Positions 15,931 to 25,054 of a DNA stretch of 52,768 bases are shown piece after piece. Numbering within the stretch: position 1 is the first letter of the stretch; each line of letters begins with the position of its first letter. A program made the translations under genes and the position numbers. Location: contig DDFA01000114.1 in the NCBI GenBank assembly GCA_002336975.1, positions 1-52,768 on the forward strand. The letters run 5' to 3'. Origin of the DNA: Phyllobacteriaceae bacterium UBA1940. GTDB taxonomy: Bacteria > Pseudomonadota > Alphaproteobacteria > Rhizobiales > Rhizobiaceae. The notes under the pieces were generated by a model. The model did no database searches, was not told where the DNA came from, and was given only the letters and a program-made list of their open reading frames with translations.

Positions 15931-17064
15931 GTGGCAGGCATCGGCGATAGGACGAGCCTGGAATACCAGGTCGAACTGCGCAAGGCGACGAAGCTCTACG
16001 GCAGCTTCGCCGCCATCGCGGACATCGACCTCGGCATTAGGCCGGGCGAGTTCTTTTCGATCCTTGGGCCTAGCGGCGGCGGCAAGACCACCGTACTGCG
16101 CTCCATCGCGGGTCTGATAGAACTGACGTCGGGAGACTTGCTGATAGAAGGCGCGCCCGTTCGGGGCGTGCCCGTTTACAAACGCGGGGTAGGCATCGTT
16201 TTCCAGAACTATGCCCTTTTCCCCCATATGAACGTGTTCGACAACATCGCCTTCGGCCTGCGCATGAGAAAGCTGGGCAGGGAGGAAGTGCGTGCCCGGG
16301 TGCTTGAGGCGATGGCTCGTGTCAGGCTGGAAGGGTTCGAGGAGAGACGCAGCTCGCAGCTTTCCGGCGGCCAGCAGCAGCGCGTCGCCCTGGCCCGCGC
16401 CATCGTGATCAATCCGAAGGTTCTGCTTCTGGACGAGCCGCTCGGTGCGCTCGACCGCAACCTCAGGATCGCCATGCAGGCGGAACTGAAGGCGTTGCAG
16501 CGCGACCTCGCGGTGACGACGATCTGTGTCACGCACGATCAGGAGGAGGCGCTCTCGCTTTCGGATCGCATCGCGCTCCTCAACAATGGACGGCTGGAGC
16601 AGGTCGGCACGCCATACGAAATCTACGAGCAGCCGGCCAACCGGTTCGCCGCGGAATTCGTCGGCGGCACCAATATCCTCACCGGCACAGCCGCCAACGG
16701 CGCGGGAGGATCGCTTGAGGTCGTGCTGCGGGATGGCACCAGGGTCCGATCGGCAAGCGAGGCGCAGGTGGCGGAAGGCGACAATTCGATGCTGTCTGTG
16801 CGCTACGAGAAGATCGCCCTTTCCAGGAACAAGCCGAAGGGCAGCGACCTGAACATGCTGAGCGGCACGATAACGAACGTCGCCTATTCGGGTTCAGGAA
16901 GCGTGGTGCATGTGCGCATCGACGACGAGCTCTCGCTGATCGCCACATGCCCGGGAAGGCCACCATACGAGCAGGGTGAAAGCGTGTTCGTATCGTGGGG
17001 GAACAAAGACGCTGTGCTGCTGCCTCTTGAGGGCGGCGCCATTCAATCAATACCGACTGCATAG
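15931..17064 (+). CDS. ABC transporter ATP-binding protein (PotA/UgpC type)
   Basis: 377 residues starting at a GTG three bases after the solute-binding protein gene, with GAGG just upstream. Walker A is GPSGGGKTT near residue 47, the signature LSGGQQQR near 145, Walker B LLLDEPLGALD with the D-loop near 166, and the switch His in CVTHDQEEA near 200. Beyond residue 240 lies a TOBE-type regulatory domain (PANRFAAEFVGGTNILTG at the junction). It powers the polyamine-type importer. Confidence 0.92.
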   Translation: MAGIGDRTSLEYQVELRKATKLYGSFAAIADIDLGIRPGEFFSILGPSGGGKTTVLRSIAGLIELTSGDLLIEGAPVRGVPVYKRGVGIVFQNYALFPHMNVFDNIAFGLRMRKLGREEVRARVLEAMARVRLEGFEERRSSQLSGGQQQRVALARAIVINPKVLLLDEPLGALDRNLRIAMQAELKALQRDLAVTTICVTHDQEEALSLSDRIALLNNGRLEQVGTPYEIYEQPANRFAAEFVGGTNILTGTAANGAGGSLEVVLRDGTRVRSASEAQVAEGDNSMLSVRYEKIALSRNKPKGSDLNMLSGTITNVAYSGSGSVVHVRIDDELSLIATCPGRPPYEQGESVFVSWGNKDAVLLPLEGGAIQSIPTA

Positions 17065-17077
17065 GAGAAGAGAAGAC

Positions 17078-18508
17078 ATGTATAGCGATACTCAGCTCTT
17101 TATCGCGGGCAAATGGCGAAAGAGTTCGGATGGACAGTCCCTGCCGGTGTTCAACCCGGCCGACGAACAGGAGATCGGCCGCGTCGCGGTCGCCACCCGC
17201 GCCGATCTCGACGAAGCGGTGGAGGCTGCCGTTCGCGGCTTTGCCGTCTGGCGCAAGACCTCCGCCTTCGAGCGTGGGAAGATCCTGCGCAAGGCGGCAG
17301 ACATCCTGCGCTCGCGCGCCGAAGAGATCGGCCGGATGATGACGATGGAGCAGGGCAAGCCGGTTCCCGAGGCTCGCATGGAAGCGATCCTCGGCGGCGA
17401 CATCATCGACTGGTACGCAGAAGAAGGGCGGCGCACCTACGGCCGCATCATCCCCGGCCGCGCGCCGGGCGTGCGCCAGTTCGTTGTCAAGGATCCGGTC
17501 GGCCCAGTTGCCGCGTTTACGCCATGGAACTTCCCAATCAACCAAGCAGTGCGTAAGCTCGCCGGGGCGATTGCCGCCGGCTGCTCGATTGTGCTCAAGG
17601 GTCCTGAGGAAACGCCGGCAAGCTGCGCCGAACTCGTCCGGGCCTTCAGCGACGCCGGCGTGCCTGAGGGAGTGGTCAACCTTGTCTATGGCGTGCCTTC
17701 GGACATCTCCTCCTACCTGATTCCGCATCCCGCTATCCGCAAGATCACCTTCACTGGATCAACGGCCGTGGGTAAGATCCTCGCGGCACTCGCCGGGCAG
17801 CACATGAAACGCATCACGATGGAACTCGGCGGTCATGCGCCGGTGGTGGTGATGGACGATGCGGACGTGGAAGGCGCTGTGAGTGCGCTGCGGGGTTCCA
17901 AGTATCGTAACGCTGGCCAGGTCTGCGTTTCGCCGACCCGCTTCCTGATCCACGATAAGGTCTATGACGAGTTCGTATCTACCTTCATCGACCAGGTGAA
18001 GACCATCCGAGTCGGCAACGGCCTGGAGGACGTAGACATGGGGCCGCTCGCCAACGAGCGCCGCGTGCAGGCTATGGAAACGCTGGTGGCCGATGCGGTG
18101 AGTCACGGCGCCACTGTCGCGACCGGCGGCCGGCGCATCGGCAATGCTGGCTATTTCTTCGAACCGAGCGTGCTTACAAACGTGTCGACCGATGCCCGCA
18201 TCATGAACGAGGAGCCGTTCGGCCCAGTCATCGTGGCAAACCGCTTCGAGGACATCGGTTCGGCGATCGCTGAATCGAACCGGCTGCCCTACGGGCTTGC
18301 TGCCTACGCCTACACGCGCTCGTCGAAGAACATCGATTTGCTGTCGGAAGCCTTTGAAAGCGGCATGGTGTCGGTGAACCAGCAGGGCCTCGCGCTGCCC
18401 GAGACTCCCTTTGGCGGGGTTAAGGATTCGGGCTATGGTTCCGAAGGTGGTTCCGAGGCACTTGAGCCGTTCCTCAACATCAAGTTCGTTTCACAGATCG
18501 GTGTCTGA
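17078..18508 (+). CDS. NAD(P)-dependent aldehyde dehydrogenase (succinate-semialdehyde dehydrogenase-like)
   Basis: 476 residues from the ATG at 17078 behind AGGAGAAG; the open frame extends upstream into the ATPase gene but that part is not coding. Catalytic residues are Asn151 in TPWNFP, Glu249 in MELGGHAP and Cys283 in GQVCVSPTRF; the NAD-site GSTAVGK lies near residue 228. The C-terminus carries NEEPFGPV and LPETPFGGVKDSGYGSEGG. It is closest in feel to the SSADH group. It ends the operon and could oxidise the aldehyde released by the FAD amine oxidase. A second, ruined copy of a similar gene lies at 19430-19715. Confidence 0.93.
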   Translation: MYSDTQLFIAGKWRKSSDGQSLPVFNPADEQEIGRVAVATRADLDEAVEAAVRGFAVWRKTSAFERGKILRKAADILRSRAEEIGRMMTMEQGKPVPEARMEAILGGDIIDWYAEEGRRTYGRIIPGRAPGVRQFVVKDPVGPVAAFTPWNFPINQAVRKLAGAIAAGCSIVLKGPEETPASCAELVRAFSDAGVPEGVVNLVYGVPSDISSYLIPHPAIRKITFTGSTAVGKILAALAGQHMKRITMELGGHAPVVVMDDADVEGAVSALRGSKYRNAGQVCVSPTRFLIHDKVYDEFVSTFIDQVKTIRVGNGLEDVDMGPLANERRVQAMETLVADAVSHGATVATGGRRIGNAGYFFEPSVLTNVSTDARIMNEEPFGPVIVANRFEDIGSAIAESNRLPYGLAAYAYTRSSKNIDLLSEAFESGMVSVNQQGLALPETPFGGVKDSGYGSEGGSEALEPFLNIKFVSQIGV

Positions 18509-18585
18509 CGCGTAATCGAGCGTTTTGCAGCAACGCAGGATATCTTGCGTCTCGAATCTAGCTAACTCGAGTAGGTATCAGTGAA

Positions 18586-18611
18586 GAGGCGCTTCTACGT
18601 TGAAGCGTCTC
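18586..18611 (+). terminator. Hairpin after the aldehyde dehydrogenase gene
   Basis: A 10-bp stem (GAGGCGCTTC / GAAGCGTCTC, one G-U pair) with a 6-base loop lies 77 bases after the stop codon. There is no T run, so termination would need Rho or another factor. Confidence 0.45.
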
Positions 18612-18635
18612 ACCGCTGATGAACCCGTCAAATCT

Positions 18636-18655
18636 AATACGGAGTACTCTGTATT
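18636..18655. promoter_or_regulatory. 20-bp near-perfect palindrome
   Basis: AATACGGAGTACTCTGTATT pairs at 9 of 10 positions around a central AGTACT. It sits between the convergent aldehyde dehydrogenase and DUF1028 genes, where no promoter for those genes is expected. It may be an operator left over from a rearrangement, or part of a transcription end. Confidence 0.4.
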
Positions 18656-18743
18656 CGACCGCCCCTTCGTAGTGCTCTTCCCGACTTCGGCATTGACTTG
18701 AGTAAACTTATATTATGCCCCGTTCACGTGGGGTTCGATTCCG

Positions 18744-19406
18744 TCAAAACTCTTCGCGAGGAATGTCGTTCGGTGCCAGCACCTGCTTGATGAAGTGATC
18801 GAGCTTGGGCTGGTTCATCTGCCAGAGTCTGCGCAGTTTGATCTGAGGGTCGTCTTCGTAATCGACGCGCAGGTCAACGAGCGGCCATGGATGCTTATCG
18901 ACCACCAGCAACGCCGCCGAATGGACCGGACCCCATTCGCCGCCAGCCTCGATGCCCACGTCGAGCGCGCCTAGAAGACGGTCGATGAAGGGCACTGCCC
19001 GGTTCGCCTCGAACCATTCGACCATCGCTTGCGGCACACCTGGGTTGTCGAGCCCGTTTCCAGTCGAGACGCAATGCTTGCCGGCAAAACCCGCGTGCAC
19101 AGTCTGGATGTCCGGACCAGAATACAGGGCTGTAATGCCATTGCGATCGATGACTGCGAGCTGCCGACGTTGGGGGTATTCACTTTCAGCGACCAGACGG
19201 TCGACTGCTTCCTGAGCCGTCAGTCCCGCCTCAAGAAAGTCGATCCCCTTCGGCCCGAGCCGAGTGTCTGTCCGAGCTTGCGTGGTGATCGCGCCGACGC
19301 CGGCCTTGGCCCACGGGCAGCGATTTCCCACCGCAAGCGAGGATGTCGTGATCGCGATCCCGAACCGGCCGGTATCGGCATCGTAGCCGATGAGTGAGAA
19401 AGTCAT
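18744..19406 (-). CDS. DUF1028 family protein (Ntn-hydrolase-like)
   Basis: 220 residues with the family start TFSLIGYDADTGRFGIAITTSSLAVGNRCPWAKAGVGAITTQA and later GKHCVSTGNGL and AGGEWGPVHSAALLVVD. DUF1028 proteins adopt an N-terminal-nucleophile hydrolase-like fold; their substrate is not established, though neighbours often include amidases and amine-metabolism genes, as here. GGAGG stands just before the start. The gene follows the aldehyde dehydrogenase remnant on the same strand, so it once belonged to that operon and has probably lost its native promoter. Confidence 0.88.
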   Translation of the reverse strand: MTFSLIGYDADTGRFGIAITTSSLAVGNRCPWAKAGVGAITTQARTDTRLGPKGIDFLEAGLTAQEAVDRLVAESEYPQRRQLAVIDRNGITALYSGPDIQTVHAGFAGKHCVSTGNGLDNPGVPQAMVEWFEANRAVPFIDRLLGALDVGIEAGGEWGPVHSAALLVVDKHPWPLVDLRVDYEDDPQIKLRRLWQMNQPKLDHFIKQVLAPNDIPREEF

Positions 19407-19429
19407 ATCAGCCTCCGCTGGTTGATTGT

Positions 19430-19715
19430 CGATGGCCTATGAGGCCAGGATAGGAACCGCTGAGAGATGTGCTTGGTCACCAGAAATGGTTCGAGAGCAT
19501 CGAGCCCCCTTCGGACCCATAGCCCGAATCCTTGACACCGCCAAACGGATTCCGGCAGGGCTAGCGACCCGTGATTGATCGAAACCATAGACCACATCGG
19601 AGCGGTGGACGAGCGCGATGAGGTGTAACCCAGTCGGTTCGTGGTGCCGGCAAACCGGTGCTTGCGACCGTCCGCTCGCTCGCCCCTGTTCGGGCCGGAA
19701 CATGGCCGTGCTCAT
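19430..19715 (-). pseudogene. Remnant of an aldehyde dehydrogenase (large internal deletion plus frameshifts)
   Basis: An AGGAG ribosome-binding site and an ATG at 19715 open a frame MSTAMFRPEQG that resembles an aldehyde dehydrogenase N-terminus. Within about 60 codons the sequence has jumped to C-terminal motifs: TNRLGYTSSRSS, MVSINHGSLALPE, then in a shifted frame FGGVKDSGYGSEGG, then back to LDALEPFLVTKHISQ. The intact gene at 17078-18508 has the same string of motifs at its C-terminus. About 400 codons are missing and at least two single-base shifts are present. It stands directly against the prophage end and ahead of DUF1028. Confidence 0.8.
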
Positions 19716-19972
19716 CGACGGTTCTCCTCTTGATGCTGATACGAAAACCCGCCTCGAATCCGTACCGACGTCTGAACCGCCGTGCGGCGCACGAGCCGAA
19801 TGCAGTCCAGGAGAGAACGCAGATCTCGGATGTCGAGTGCGGCCTCCTTGCCCTCGAGCCCGACGTCGGCGAGTGCGCGTTTCGCGCCTTCTTCGGCCGC
19901 GCGAGTCAGGATCGCCTCGAACTCGGCCTCGGGCATGCGCACGAAACCCTGATCGGATCGGAGTGGTGTCAT
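19712..19972 (-). CDS. DUF6127-like phage protein with a replaced C-terminus
   Basis: 86 residues. The core MPEAEFEAILTRAAEEGAKRALADVGL followed by EAALDIRDLRSLLDCIRLVRRTAVQT is a conserved small phage protein I recognise as DUF6127. Relatives, as I recall them, continue into a hydrophobic C-terminal segment, whereas here the sequence after about residue 71 (GGFSYQHQEENRR) is unrelated and hydrophilic. This suggests that the prophage DNA ends near 19760 and that the last 16 codons are host sequence. Last late gene of the prophage. Confidence 0.6.
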   Translation of the reverse strand: MTPLRSDQGFVRMPEAEFEAILTRAAEEGAKRALADVGLEGKEAALDIRDLRSLLDCIRLVRRTAVQTSVRIRGGFSYQHQEENRR

Positions 19973-19990
19973 CGGATCATCTCCCGCCGC

Positions 19991-21067
19991 TCAGCCGATC
20001 TTCGTGCCCCAGAAGGACGTGTGGGCGGCCGCGAAATAGCCATCGGCAACCCGGAAATACCCCTGCAGTTCGACGGTATCTCCTGCAGTAAGCGGCACCA
20101 TGGTCTGCAGCCAGATTGCGGTGGCGAGCGTGACGTGGGTACCGGAGATTTCGCCGAAGGATCCGCGAATTTCCGTGGTGCCATTGAGCACCAGTCGGCC
20201 GCGCATGCGTGCCGTCGTGCTGGAATTGACCTTGTACATGAGCGTGGCGCCGAACAGATATGTGCCATCGACCGGCGCCACGAAGCGGTTGGCGGCGGCG
20301 TCAAACGCGCCCTGATCGTTGGTGTCGGTGTTGTTGATAGCGATCTTCGTCCAGGTATCGACAGCGACGTAGTTGTCATAGTTGGTATAGCCCTTGAAGC
20401 GCGGCAGCCGCGGCTGGTCGACGATGCCGTTGGCATTGTCGACGATGAGTCCGTCAAAGAAGATCGAGCCATCGGCCGAAACAGCAAGTCGGAACTTGTC
20501 GGAGCCGAAGAGACCGAGCAGCGCCTTGGTGACATAGCCGGTCTGCAGCGTCAGGCCGAGATCGTCGCCTGCCGCCTCCTTGTTCATGGTGTAGAAGAGA
20601 TCGCCGGTGCCGCCCTCGGCGACAGTCTTTGACGTCCAGAGCGCGGCGTTGAGCTTGGCCGAGAACGGGTTCGCCGCGTCTGCCGTCGTGCCCAACCCCA
20701 ACAGCGCAAGACTCTGCAGCGTCGTGGGTGTGGTAGTGATCCAGCCGGAGCCGTTAAAGACCAGCAGCAGGCCCTCGTCCTCGACCCATGCCCGCCAGCC
20801 GGCGCCGGGTGGCAGGCGCAACCAGGCGCCGTCGGCCCAGAGGGCGATGTTGAGGTCCCAGGCGGCCCATGCACCGGTCGCGCCCGAGGCGACGATGTAG
20901 CGGTCGCCGTCGGCGGGGCTCGCGGGCGGCGTGGCCAGATTGCGATCCTTGACGGATAACTGCACGATGCCATCGAGCAGCCGCAGCGCCTCGTTGTGGG
21001 TGACATGCTTCTGGGCCTGCGCGGCCATGAGGAAGGGCAGCGCCAGATGCGCTGTGGTTTCGGGCAT
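19991..21067 (-). CDS. Tail fibre-like protein, DUF2793 with C1q-like tip
   Basis: 358 residues behind a clear AGCAGGAG ribosome-binding site. The N-terminal 100 residues (LALPFLMAAQAQKHVTHNEALRLLDGIVQLSVKDR, PADGDRYIVASGATGAW) are DUF2793, common at the end of alphaproteobacterial phage tail operons. The C-terminal 130 residues (VAVDTWTKIAINNTDTN, FVAPVDGTYLFGATLMYKVN) have the jelly-roll pattern of C1q-like trimeric tips. It probably contacts the host surface and is likely to be variable among relatives. Confidence 0.75.
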   Translation of the reverse strand: MPETTAHLALPFLMAAQAQKHVTHNEALRLLDGIVQLSVKDRNLATPPASPADGDRYIVASGATGAWAAWDLNIALWADGAWLRLPPGAGWRAWVEDEGLLLVFNGSGWITTTPTTLQSLALLGLGTTADAANPFSAKLNAALWTSKTVAEGGTGDLFYTMNKEAAGDDLGLTLQTGYVTKALLGLFGSDKFRLAVSADGSIFFDGLIVDNANGIVDQPRLPRFKGYTNYDNYVAVDTWTKIAINNTDTNDQGAFDAAANRFVAPVDGTYLFGATLMYKVNSSTTARMRGRLVLNGTTEIRGSFGEISGTHVTLATAIWLQTMVPLTAGDTVELQGYFRVADGYFAAAHTSFWGTKIG

Positions 21068-21082
21068 CGCAAAATCTCCTGC

Positions 21083-24000
21083 TCAGAACCAGAGAGTGGT
21101 GACGGACGGTACGCCTGCGCCAAAGGTCTGCCCGATCTGGGCAATGCGGACGGACAGGGAATCGCTCGGTCCGAGCAGCGCGCCCCAGTCGGCGGTCTGG
21201 TCGGCAGCGGTATAGACGACGCTGGTGGTGGCAGCTGCCAAGACCCGTTTGGCAACTGCACCGTCAAGGACCTCGACCGCCCATGTTTCGGATGCTTCGC
21301 TCATCGGGATTTCAGCAGCATTCCAGCTGTCGGCGGCAAGCGAGCGATCGCGGCGCACCCAGCTTATCGTCAGATCGCCGGGTGTACGAGCACTGCGCCA
21401 TGGCTGCTCGACATGGACCGGAGCGAAAGGCCGGAGCCCGACGCCTTCCGGCGTGAAAACCCGCGCCACATAGGTCTCGTCGCTGACGGGTTTCGATGCC
21501 GGGCCGATGCGCCAGTTCCATGGGATGCCAATGTCCGCTTCGGCCACAGGCAGATCGGCGAGCATGTTGTCGAGCGCCACAACCCTCGCGCCGGCTGGCA
21601 CCGGATTGCCCATCGCGCCCTCGGTGCCGCGCTGGCCACGCAACAGTCGCGTCAGCCGATAACGACCGGGCGCGATCAGTTCTGCTGATCCTGCCTGCAG
21701 GATTTCCCAGACGCCCGGCGCGCTTCCCACCGCCAGCGCATTGGCCCCACCGAAGAGCGTAATATCAGTGACGCTTTCGAGCGTGCCGGTGACGAGATCG
21801 ACAATCATGACGTTGCCATGATCGAAGCGCGAGACCGGCCCAGAATATAGATCATTCACGAGCATGCCGATGCGAGCGCGCGTCCCGAAGGTGGTGACGA
21901 GTTCGAAGCCGTCAGTCTCCGGGCTGCGGAACACCGCCATCTGCCCCGGCCAGGGAACAGCGTGAGCGGCGATAACCGGATGGTGCGGTGCACGCGCTTC
22001 CGTCAGTTGCGGCAGATCGAGGATCACCACCTCCGGCGCGCCAAAGGAGACGATCTTCGATGGTGCCGCCGGCCGGGCGGCACCGGGTGGCAGATCATAA
22101 TCCTGCCGATCCTGCCGGATGGCTTCGATATTGCGGGATTCGGCATCGGCAACCGAGACGAGGCGGAAACCGAGCTGACGACCGTCGTGATCGAGCCGGA
22201 TCACATCGGCGGGATCGAGCGCCAGCCGCGATGGCGGCAGCCGGAATATGGCGCTCTCGCGTCCCGTCCACGCTTCCATCAGGGCGCGGCGGCAGCGGCG
22301 TTCGGCTTCTTCGGGTGGCACGGCAAAGGGGAAGGTCTCGGCGCTGATGCGAGATGCCTCGACGGTGATGCGCCGGGCCTCGACCACCGCCGCATCGTAA
22401 TCCTCGTCGGCACGGGCCACCTGCCATTTGAGCGCCTGCGGCAGTTCGGTCTCCTGGCCACGGGTCAGTTCCAGCACCTCATCCTGACTGGCTGCCACCA
22501 TGGCGTCGGCCGAGATACTGGCGACAGATGCCCGCCCGCGCATGACGAAACGGATATTGCCTTCGCTCTCGACGGCATCGAAGCCGAAGTGGCGGGCAAG
22601 GTTCGAAATTGACGCCCGCGGGCTTTCCAGAGCGCCGATGACATAGCCTTCGATCGCGCCCCAGAGGCCCGAGACATCGATCTGCGCTTCGGCCATGCCG
22701 GCGCGCAGGCAAAGATGCCGCACGAGGGCGGCGAGCGAGACTGCACCGAGGCGGCCACTCAGCCAGTGCCCGAGCCGCCAATTGGGGCCGTCGGTCCAGA
22801 CGTCGGTCAGTCCCGGAAAGAACGGATAGGGCCGCGCGTCCCAGGTCCAGGCGGCGCATTCGGGAACATGCACCATCCGCCTTCCATCGACGCTCGAAGT
22901 CGGATTGTTCGCCGGATCGCCCCACCAGAGCCAGGTGGCTTCCAGATACGCCCGCTGGATCGCATCATCGCGCCAGCCGCGCGAGAAGTACGGGGTAAAA
23001 CTTTCCGACGACTTCGGATCGAAGAAGACGTTCGGCTGGTTGGTGCCGCGATCGATGGCGGGGCAGCCGAGCTCGGTGAACCAGATCGGTTTTGACTGTG
23101 GAATCCATGTGGTTGGCGTGTCGCTTTCGATCCCACTGGGGCGGTCATAATGCGGATTTGACCACCAGGAACGCAGATCCTTGGAGCGGAACACCCAAGG
23201 CTTGCCGGCGGCGCCATCGGTGATCGAAGTGCGGGCCTGATACATCCGGTCGGCATCGGAGGCATAGAACCAGTCAAACCCTTCGCCGCCGGCGATGTTC
23301 GCCTGCAGATAGGCGCGGTCGTAAATGGCGGGCCAGCCGGCTTGGGCGTCGAGATGATCGAACCCGTCGCGCCAGTCGGAAAGCGGCATGTAGTTGTCGA
23401 TGCCGATGAAGTCGATATTGGCGTCGGCCCAGAGCGGATCGAGGTGGAAGAACACATCGCCAGAGCCGTCCGGCGGCTGATGCCCGAAATACTCGCTCCA
23501 GTCGGCGGCATAGCCAATCTTCGTGCCCGCGCCGAGGATCGAGCGGACATCGGCCACGAGGCTCTTGAACGCCGCGACGGCAGGATAGGCGGATGCACCC
23601 GACCGGATTGTCGTGACCCCGCGCATTTCCGAGCCGATAATGAAGCCATCGACACCGCCCGCCGCCGCGCAGAGATGGGCATAGTGCAGCACCATGCGCC
23701 GCAGGCCCCAGTCGCTGGGTGAGCCGGTCCAGCTGACGGTCTCGCCCGAGACGGCAAAGTTGGCCGGGGTTGCGGCGCCGAAGAAGCTCGCGACCTGCGA
23801 AGCGGCAGCAGCGGCGGTCTTGTCGACGCTCCCGGCATACCCGGCCGCGGGCGAACAGGTGATGCGGCCACGCCATGGAAAGGCCGGCTGACCTGCTGCA
23901 CCCGCGTTGTCGCTGTAGGGATCCGGCAGCGTGTTGCCGGGCGGCACGTCCATCAGGATGAACGGATAGAAGGTGACGCGAAGCCCGCGCGCCTTCATCT

Positions 24001-25051
24001 CCCGGATCGCCTGCACGACGGCGAAATCCGCCGGCGTGCCGCCATAGCCGGGCCGGTTCTCGGCATCACGACTGACGAGATGCGCGCTGGCGCGGCTGAC
24101 ACCGTTCACAACCCACGTCTTCGGGCTAGTGGTTTTGGAGGGAACCTCGACGCCCGGACGGATCGTGCAATTGCCAGCACGCAGATCGTTGCCAAACCAG
24201 GCGACGACGAGGCTGACGCTTTCGACCTTCGGCGCCATGGCCTGCAGCCGGTCGAGCGCCACTATCATGTCAGCGCTGTCGGAAAGAGCATTGAGGTTTT
24301 CCGCCACCTGGGCGCCACTGTCACCCTTGCGGATGGCCTGTGTCGCATAGGTGAACTCACCCGAAGCGGGAATCATGGTGACGGCCTGCGTCAGGCCTTC
24401 AGCAGTATCGGGATCGGCAAGCGGCCGGAATATCTCAAAGGAGAGCTGCGGTAGACGGTTGCCATAATCGGCCAGCAGCAGTTCCTCGAACACCACATAG
24501 GCCGTGCCGCGATAGGCCGGCGTGTTGGCAGCACCCATCTTTGCGGCAAGGAACGGATCGACGGTCTGGTTTTCGTCGCCGGGATACCAGCGCCAGACGA
24601 TGCCGGCGGTGTCGAGTAGCTTGCCGTCAGCCCAGATGCGGCCGATGCCGGTAACCGGGCCTTCGCAGAGCGCGACGGCGAAGCTCGCGTAATAGAGATA
24701 TTCCGTCGTTCGGACCTTGCCGCCACCGCCGCCCTTGCCACCACCCTGTGTGGTGGTGTTCGTCTCCTCACGGAAATCCGTCGCCCAGATGATGTTGCCG
24801 CCGATGCGCATGCGGCCGTAAAGCCTCGGAATTACCGCGCCTTCGGTCGATGAGGTGATGCGCAGGCTGTCCAGCCGCGGCCCTTCGATGCGCTGGGTGG
24901 GCGCCAACGAGGAGATGATCCAGCTGTCGACCACCGAGCCCACGGTCGAGCCGATGAAGCCGCCGATGGTTGCGGCGCTGACGCCAAGGATCGTGCCGCC
25001 GATGCTGCCGCCAATGGCAGCGCCGGCAACGCCGAGAACAAGGGTGGCCAT
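21083..25051 (-). CDS. Large baseplate/host-specificity protein of gene-transfer-agent type
   Basis: 1322 residues, the largest gene here. The N-terminal 60 residues are Gly/Ala-rich and hydrophobic (GVAGAAIGGSIGGTILGVSAATIGGFIGS). The middle, about 250-760, is the GTA TIM-barrel-like glycoside-hydrolase domain with WFTELGCPAIDRGTNQPNVFFD. Following parts match the phage tail protein domains found in the gp15-like host specificity proteins of RcGTA and related siphophages. It should form the baseplate hub and penetrate the outer layers of the host. It lies directly after the NlpC/P60 gene, the same order as in gene transfer agents. Confidence 0.85.
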   Translation of the reverse strand: MATLVLGVAGAAIGGSIGGTILGVSAATIGGFIGSTVGSVVDSWIISSLAPTQRIEGPRLDSLRITSSTEGAVIPRLYGRMRIGGNIIWATDFREETNTTTQGGGKGGGGGKVRTTEYLYYASFAVALCEGPVTGIGRIWADGKLLDTAGIVWRWYPGDENQTVDPFLAAKMGAANTPAYRGTAYVVFEELLLADYGNRLPQLSFEIFRPLADPDTAEGLTQAVTMIPASGEFTYATQAIRKGDSGAQVAENLNALSDSADMIVALDRLQAMAPKVESVSLVVAWFGNDLRAGNCTIRPGVEVPSKTTSPKTWVVNGVSRASAHLVSRDAENRPGYGGTPADFAVVQAIREMKARGLRVTFYPFILMDVPPGNTLPDPYSDNAGAAGQPAFPWRGRITCSPAAGYAGSVDKTAAAAASQVASFFGAATPANFAVSGETVSWTGSPSDWGLRRMVLHYAHLCAAAGGVDGFIIGSEMRGVTTIRSGASAYPAVAAFKSLVADVRSILGAGTKIGYAADWSEYFGHQPPDGSGDVFFHLDPLWADANIDFIGIDNYMPLSDWRDGFDHLDAQAGWPAIYDRAYLQANIAGGEGFDWFYASDADRMYQARTSITDGAAGKPWVFRSKDLRSWWSNPHYDRPSGIESDTPTTWIPQSKPIWFTELGCPAIDRGTNQPNVFFDPKSSESFTPYFSRGWRDDAIQRAYLEATWLWWGDPANNPTSSVDGRRMVHVPECAAWTWDARPYPFFPGLTDVWTDGPNWRLGHWLSGRLGAVSLAALVRHLCLRAGMAEAQIDVSGLWGAIEGYVIGALESPRASISNLARHFGFDAVESEGNIRFVMRGRASVASISADAMVAASQDEVLELTRGQETELPQALKWQVARADEDYDAAVVEARRITVEASRISAETFPFAVPPEEAERRCRRALMEAWTGRESAIFRLPPSRLALDPADVIRLDHDGRQLGFRLVSVADAESRNIEAIRQDRQDYDLPPGAARPAAPSKIVSFGAPEVVILDLPQLTEARAPHHPVIAAHAVPWPGQMAVFRSPETDGFELVTTFGTRARIGMLVNDLYSGPVSRFDHGNVMIVDLVTGTLESVTDITLFGGANALAVGSAPGVWEILQAGSAELIAPGRYRLTRLLRGQRGTEGAMGNPVPAGARVVALDNMLADLPVAEADIGIPWNWRIGPASKPVSDETYVARVFTPEGVGLRPFAPVHVEQPWRSARTPGDLTISWVRRDRSLAADSWNAAEIPMSEASETWAVEVLDGAVAKRVLAAATTSVVYTAADQTADWGALLGPSDSLSVRIAQIGQTFGAGVPSVTTLWF

Positions 25052-25054
25052 GGA

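Noticed and set aside
14848..16536. 562-codon minus-strand frame opposite the solute-binding and ATPase genes
   Set aside because: Antisense shadow of two well-identified genes in high-GC DNA; composition is Arg/Asp/His-rich with no domain.
19600..19770. A tRNA gene or classical attachment site at the prophage border
   Set aside because: No cloverleaf or tRNA-like 3' end could be made out; the far prophage end is outside the window so no repeated core can be tested.
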